DNA from: UBA8079 sp049601915
GTDB lineage: Bacteria > Pseudomonadota > Alphaproteobacteria > UBA6615
Direction: 5' to 3'
Assembly (NCBI GenBank): GCA_049601915.1
Contig: JBMYRB010000008.1
Location: 14,203-78,202 of the forward strand
DNA: 64,000 nucleotides
Below are positions 60,690-64,000 of this stretch, piece by piece; within the stretch, counting starts at the first letter, position 1, and each line of letters opens with the position of its first letter. Position numbers and translations under genes: made by a program. The notes under the pieces were generated by a model that was not told the origin of the DNA, did no database searches, and was given only the letters and a program-made list of their open reading frames with translations.

Positions 60690-61724
60690 ATGGTTGAAAT
60701 CATCCGGGAAAAGATCACGACACCGGACGCCTGGGCGGGCCCGGACGTGCAGGATAATCCACGCTGGCTCTATCAGCTAACGCAGGAGGATTTGCGGGAA
60801 ATCGACGATGCACTTCAGGCGACGATGGCCGCCGGCAGCCAAATTCCGTTTTCGACTGACGACTTCCCCCTCCCAACGTTCAAAGCGCGTCTGGGCGAAT
60901 TGATGGAACAGGTCTCCAGCGGGCTGGGCGTGATCCTGATACGTGGCGTCCCGCGTGACCAATACACCGATGAGGAGTGCGGCCTGATCTACTGGGGCAT
61001 CAGCGCCCATATCGGCTCCCCGGTCAGCCAGAACAGTCGCGGCCACCTGCTGGGACATGTGACGGACGAAGGCAAGACCCTCGCCGACCCGAACGCGCGC
61101 GGTTACCAGACCAAGAACCGCCTCGATTTTCACAGCGACCAGTTGCCCGTCGACGTCCTGGGACTGTTCTGCATGCGCACATCGAAATCCGGCGGCGCCA
61201 GTTACCTCGTGAGCGCCAATGCCGTGCACAATGTGTTGCTCGACGAGCGCCCGGACCTGATCGACGTATACTACCAGCCCTTCCATATCGACTGGCGTGG
61301 CGACCACCCCGACGGCGAACAGCCCTGGTACGACATCCCGATGCTCAGCGCGCGCGACGGCAAGCTCGCATCACGCGTCACCAACCGCTCCTTCATGGAA
61401 TCCGTTACCCGCTATGGCGAGGAACTCGCGCTCACCGACGAGCAGACGGAAGCGCTCGATGTCTTCCAGGAGATCTCAAACCGTGAAGAACTGCGCCTGC
61501 AGATGCATTTCCAGCCCGGCGACATGCAGTTCATCAACAACCACATCATCCTGCACGCACGCGAAGCCTATGAAGACCATGACGACCCCGCGCTGAAGCG
61601 GCACTTGCTGCGGGTCTGGATCGGATTGCCCGATGGCAAGCGACGCCCGCTGTCACCGATGCTCGACGAACGCTACAGCCTCGTTGCGAGCGGCGGTATC
61701 CCGAAGCAGGCCGCGGCCGCGTGA
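60690..61724 (+). CDS. TauD/TfdA-family 2-oxoglutarate/Fe(II) dioxygenase
   Basis: A 345-residue non-haem iron dioxygenase. The first facial-triad ligands are His148 and Asp150 in RLDFHSDQLPVDVLGL. The distal His is near 290 in NHIILHAREAYED, with the 2-oxoglutarate Arg about 15-19 residues later in KRHLLRVWIG. Family members hydroxylate sulfonates, phenoxyacetates or related compounds. ATG 60690 is preceded by CCCAGGAACG, and an earlier in-frame ATG lacks RBS. It faces the TRAP genes and convergently meets the amidase gene. Confidence 0.87.
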   Translation: MVEIIREKITTPDAWAGPDVQDNPRWLYQLTQEDLREIDDALQATMAAGSQIPFSTDDFPLPTFKARLGELMEQVSSGLGVILIRGVPRDQYTDEECGLIYWGISAHIGSPVSQNSRGHLLGHVTDEGKTLADPNARGYQTKNRLDFHSDQLPVDVLGLFCMRTSKSGGASYLVSANAVHNVLLDERPDLIDVYYQPFHIDWRGDHPDGEQPWYDIPMLSARDGKLASRVTNRSFMESVTRYGEELALTDEQTEALDVFQEISNREELRLQMHFQPGDMQFINNHIILHAREAYEDHDDPALKRHLLRVWIGLPDGKRRPLSPMLDERYSLVASGGIPKQAAAA

Positions 61725-61733
61725 CCGCCGCCG

Positions 61734-63140
61734 CTATACGTCGTAGCCGCTGAGATTATAGCCCGGCGGCTGCATCCGTTCGACGAAGGCCGCGGCGCGA
61801 ACCACCGCCGCATCATCCAGATAACGCCCCACCACCTGCAAGCCGACGGGCATACCATCGCTCGCGATACCCGCACATACGGACGCCGCGGGCTGGCCCG
61901 TCAGGTTGAACGGATAGGTATAATAGACCCAGGATACGAGATTGCGGTCCTCGTAGCCCGGCGGGACATTGACCTCGACATCTACGGAACTGACCGGCAG
62001 GACCGGTGAGATCAGCACGTCATATTTCTCGAACAGCGCGGCCATCCGGTCGCGCAGGACGTAACGTTCGAACACCTTGGTGTAGTAGTCGCGCATCTCC
62101 TGTCCCAGTGCGGGCTCAAGAATATCGGCCACCGCCGGGTCGAGCATGTCGCGCTGGCCCTCGAGCACGGCCCGCAGCTTGATGCCGACCCCGGCATAGA
62201 ACTCCGCCGACCACAGATCGGCCGGGTCTGCCTCGAACACGTCATCGACCTGCTCCACATGGGCGCCCGCATCCTCGAACTTGCGGACGGCCGCCTCGAC
62301 GATCTGAACGACCTCCGGGTCGGGATTGGCGTAGCCCAGCGTCGGGCTCCAGGCGATGCGCGTGCCCTCGACCGACTGCTCACAGGCGCCAAGCACATCG
62401 GGCACATCACCCGCAATTCCGAACGGGTCACGCGCGTCGTAGCCGGCGATCGCCGAGAAAAGCAGGGCGGCGTCGCGCATGTTTCGCGCCATGGGTCCCA
62501 CATGAGCGAGCGTGGGCGTCGCCGTGGTCGGCCAGACTGGCACGCGGGCGAAGCTGCCCTTGATCCCGGCGAGCCCGGTCAACGAGCACGGAATACGGAT
62601 CGAACCCCCACCGTCGGTGCCCAGACCAAAGGGCGTGACACCCGCGGCGATCGACGCGCCCGCACCCGCGCTCGACCCGCCGGGTGTCTTGTCCCGGTCC
62701 CAAGGGTTCCGCGTGACTCCGGTCAACGGGGAATCGCCCACCGGCTTGCAACCGAACTCACTGGTCGTGGTCTTGCCGATGACGACGGCACCCGCCGCCC
62801 GCGCACGCTCCACGGCGGGCGCGTCATCAGGCGCAATATTGTCCGCCATCACCTTCGACCCGAACGCGAACGGCGCATCACCGACCGAAATCAGGTCTTT
62901 CACCGACATGGGTAGCCCATGCAGCGCCCCCAGCGCACCGCCGGCCATCACCGCATCCTCGGCCGCCTGGGCTGCGGCGAGGGCCTTGTCCTCAAACAGC
63001 ACGAAGAACGTGTTCAGGTCCGCCTGCACCGCCGCGGCGCGTTCGAGCGAGCGCCGGGTCAGCTCAACCGGCGAGATGTCCTTGCGGCCGATGCGCAGGC
63101 GTAACTCGCTCGCACTCATATAGTCGAATTCATGGGCCAT
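61734..63140 (-). CDS. Amidase-signature family protein
   Basis: A 468-residue amidase. The catalytic Lys is in GLPMSVKDLISVGDAPF, the cis-Ser and nucleophile Ser in GGSSAGAGASIAAGVTPFGLG, followed by GTDGGGSIRIPCSLTGLAG. The C-terminal part GYEDRNLVSWVYYTYPFNLTG and PASVCAGIASDGMPVGLQVVG is typical. It hydrolyses an aryl or aliphatic amide, or GatA-like. Followed by the cyclase gene upstream on the same strand by 26 bases, so the two are probably one operon. Confidence 0.9.
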   Translation of the reverse strand: MAHEFDYMSASELRLRIGRKDISPVELTRRSLERAAAVQADLNTFFVLFEDKALAAAQAAEDAVMAGGALGALHGLPMSVKDLISVGDAPFAFGSKVMADNIAPDDAPAVERARAAGAVVIGKTTTSEFGCKPVGDSPLTGVTRNPWDRDKTPGGSSAGAGASIAAGVTPFGLGTDGGGSIRIPCSLTGLAGIKGSFARVPVWPTTATPTLAHVGPMARNMRDAALLFSAIAGYDARDPFGIAGDVPDVLGACEQSVEGTRIAWSPTLGYANPDPEVVQIVEAAVRKFEDAGAHVEQVDDVFEADPADLWSAEFYAGVGIKLRAVLEGQRDMLDPAVADILEPALGQEMRDYYTKVFERYVLRDRMAALFEKYDVLISPVLPVSSVDVEVNVPPGYEDRNLVSWVYYTYPFNLTGQPAASVCAGIASDGMPVGLQVVGRYLDDAAVVRAAAFVERMQPPGYNLSGYDV

Positions 63141-63166
63141 GACGGCGCCTCTCGTCCGTTCAGGGT

Positions 63167-63868
63167 TTACTCGTCAACGATGGCGAAGGCGCGGATCGGC
63201 GAACCGGACCCGCCCTTGAAGCGGAGCGGCACACCAAAGAACTCGAACTCACCCAGCCCGATGAGGTCTTCCAAGTTAACCAGCCACTCCATGTGGCTGA
63301 TGCCGAGTTCCCGGCAGATACGATGCTGAGCGAACAGGCTGTCGGACGGTTTGTCGGTCGACGGCCCCTCGACCCCGTGCAGGCGCGAACCCCGGTCATA
63401 CATCCACCGGGTCGCGGCCACCGTGATACCGGCGTTTGACAGCACGACCTCGCGGTTGGGGTAGTGGCGTTTGTGCAGACCTGTGCAGAGCAGGATAATA
63501 TGACCGTCGATCTTCACGCCAGATTCTTCTTCCGCCCTCTCCATATCGGCCACGTCGATGTCCCCCAGGTCACCCACATGGCGCATGTCGAAACAGACAC
63601 CCTTGCCGAAGAACCGGTCGAGCGGCATCTCGTCGATCGAGGCACCGTTGGGGTCGAAATGGCGCAGCGCATCCACATGGGTCCCCACATGATCCAACGT
63701 CGAGATGAAGTTGGTCTGGAAGGTGATCGGGTCGTCCGGCGTGCCGAGCTCCAGCGCCTTGGTGTTCTCATGGGTCATCGCCTTGAGATAGACCGGGCTC
63801 TGAAAGAGCTTGTGTGACGGCATGTTGTCCTCGATGTCGAGGCTCAGATCGATGATACGTCGGGCCAT
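63167..63868 (-). CDS. Cyclase-family protein (kynurenine formamidase-like metal hydrolase)
   Basis: A 233-residue cyclase-fold hydrolase. The metal ligands lie in STLDHVGTHVDALRHFD (the HxGTHxDxPxH-type motif), with MPLDRFFGKGVCFDMRHV and HIILLCTGLHKRHYP after it. Family members are formamidases, isatin hydrolases or lactone-forming enzymes. Together with the amidase it suggests processing of an amide or formamide released from a nitrogen heterocycle, an inference. Start ATG 63868. Confidence 0.87.
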   Translation of the reverse strand: MARRIIDLSLDIEDNMPSHKLFQSPVYLKAMTHENTKALELGTPDDPITFQTNFISTLDHVGTHVDALRHFDPNGASIDEMPLDRFFGKGVCFDMRHVGDLGDIDVADMERAEEESGVKIDGHIILLCTGLHKRHYPNREVVLSNAGITVAATRWMYDRGSRLHGVEGPSTDKPSDSLFAQHRICRELGISHMEWLVNLEDLIGLGEFEFFGVPLRFKGGSGSPIRAFAIVDE

Positions 63869-63899
63869 GATGGCTCCCCCCTTTTGATATTATTGGCGA

Positions 63900-64000
63900 C
63901 TAGTCGTTCTTCAGATGACCGTCGCGATTATCGTACAGATTGTCGTCGGCATAGCCCATGGTCTCGGGTTGGCCCCTGCCGAGCATGACCTGGAACCAGA
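63900..64000 (-). CDS. Unidentified protein, C-terminal end only (runs off the window end)
   Basis: The minus strand reads WFQVMLGRGQPETMGYADDN and then LYDNRDGHLKND before TAG at 63902-63900. The start lies outside the window. I do not recognise a family from the 33 visible residues. It is upstream of and same strand as the cyclase and amidase genes, 31 bases from the cyclase start, so it probably belongs to the same operon. Confidence 0.6.
   Translation of the reverse strand, partial: WFQVMLGRGQPETMGYADDNLYDNRDGHLKND

Overview
The window is one contiguous stretch of high-GC chromosome from an alphaproteobacterium. The evidence is the high third-position GC, TTG/GTG starts, a remnant of the alphaproteobacterial ScfR-type regulator beside isocitrate lyase, an MntR-regulated Mn/Zn ABC operon and a TRAP-TAXI uptake system. 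Genus cannot be read from the sequence. Most genes are short catabolic operons rather than housekeeping genes: alpha/beta hydrolases and dehalogenases, fumarylacetoacetate-hydrolase (FAH) family enzymes, ThDP enzymes, acyl-CoA dehydrogenases, flavin monooxygenases, glutathione transferases, an amidase and a TauD-type dioxygenase. This fits a heterotroph that takes up and dismantles varied organic and aromatic acids.

Layout. 1-4.8 kb: speD (partial)-speE-isomerase, then gene debris (a TauE/SafE C-terminus, a split small ORF, an aldolase N-terminus) around a HAD phosphatase and a ThDP enzyme. 4.8-9.3 kb: an alpha/beta hydrolase, a broken and an intact haloalkane dehalogenase in tandem, a VOC protein and an MFS exporter. 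9.3-12.7 kb: a collapsed glyoxylate-shunt locus in which one deletion fused the middle of aceA to the middle of its divergent regulator, next to an intact malate synthase G. 13-18 kb: rhodanese, GSTs, a luciferase-like monooxygenase and two tandem Gfo/Idh/MocA oxidoreductases. 18.3-22.9 kb: metal ABC transporter (receptor, ATPase, two permeases), a coupled 49-codon ORF and mntR, with a candidate MntR operator upstream. 22.9-46.5 kb: a catabolic region punctuated by palindromic intergenic repeats. It includes a DUF559 endonuclease gene sitting between two copies of one repeat, tandem PRISE-type reductases, tandem FAH proteins, a pair of overlapping acyl-CoA dehydrogenases, and an M24 peptidase abutting a KdsB-like gene that has lost the catalytic motifs.

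47.85 kb: a 48-nt 3' half of tRNA-fMet(CAU) overlaps the stop codon of an SDR gene and is followed by a terminator and an AT-rich palindromic stretch. This looks like an integration-site scar. 48.2-49.3 kb: the most striking gene, a two-domain carboxymuconolactone-decarboxylase/AhpD-like protein whose frame runs through a UGA exactly at the second Cys of a C-x-x-C motif, with hairpins directly downstream; it is a probable selenoprotein. 49.3-54.9 kb: HupE-like protein, quinone-type reductase, MscS channel, class II aldolase, FAH protein and GST. 55-64 kb: a ThDP enzyme, a fused TRAP permease and TAXI receptor, then the divergent TauD dioxygenase facing a convergent amidase-cyclase pair. A 16-nt perfect palindrome lies in the divergent intergenic region.
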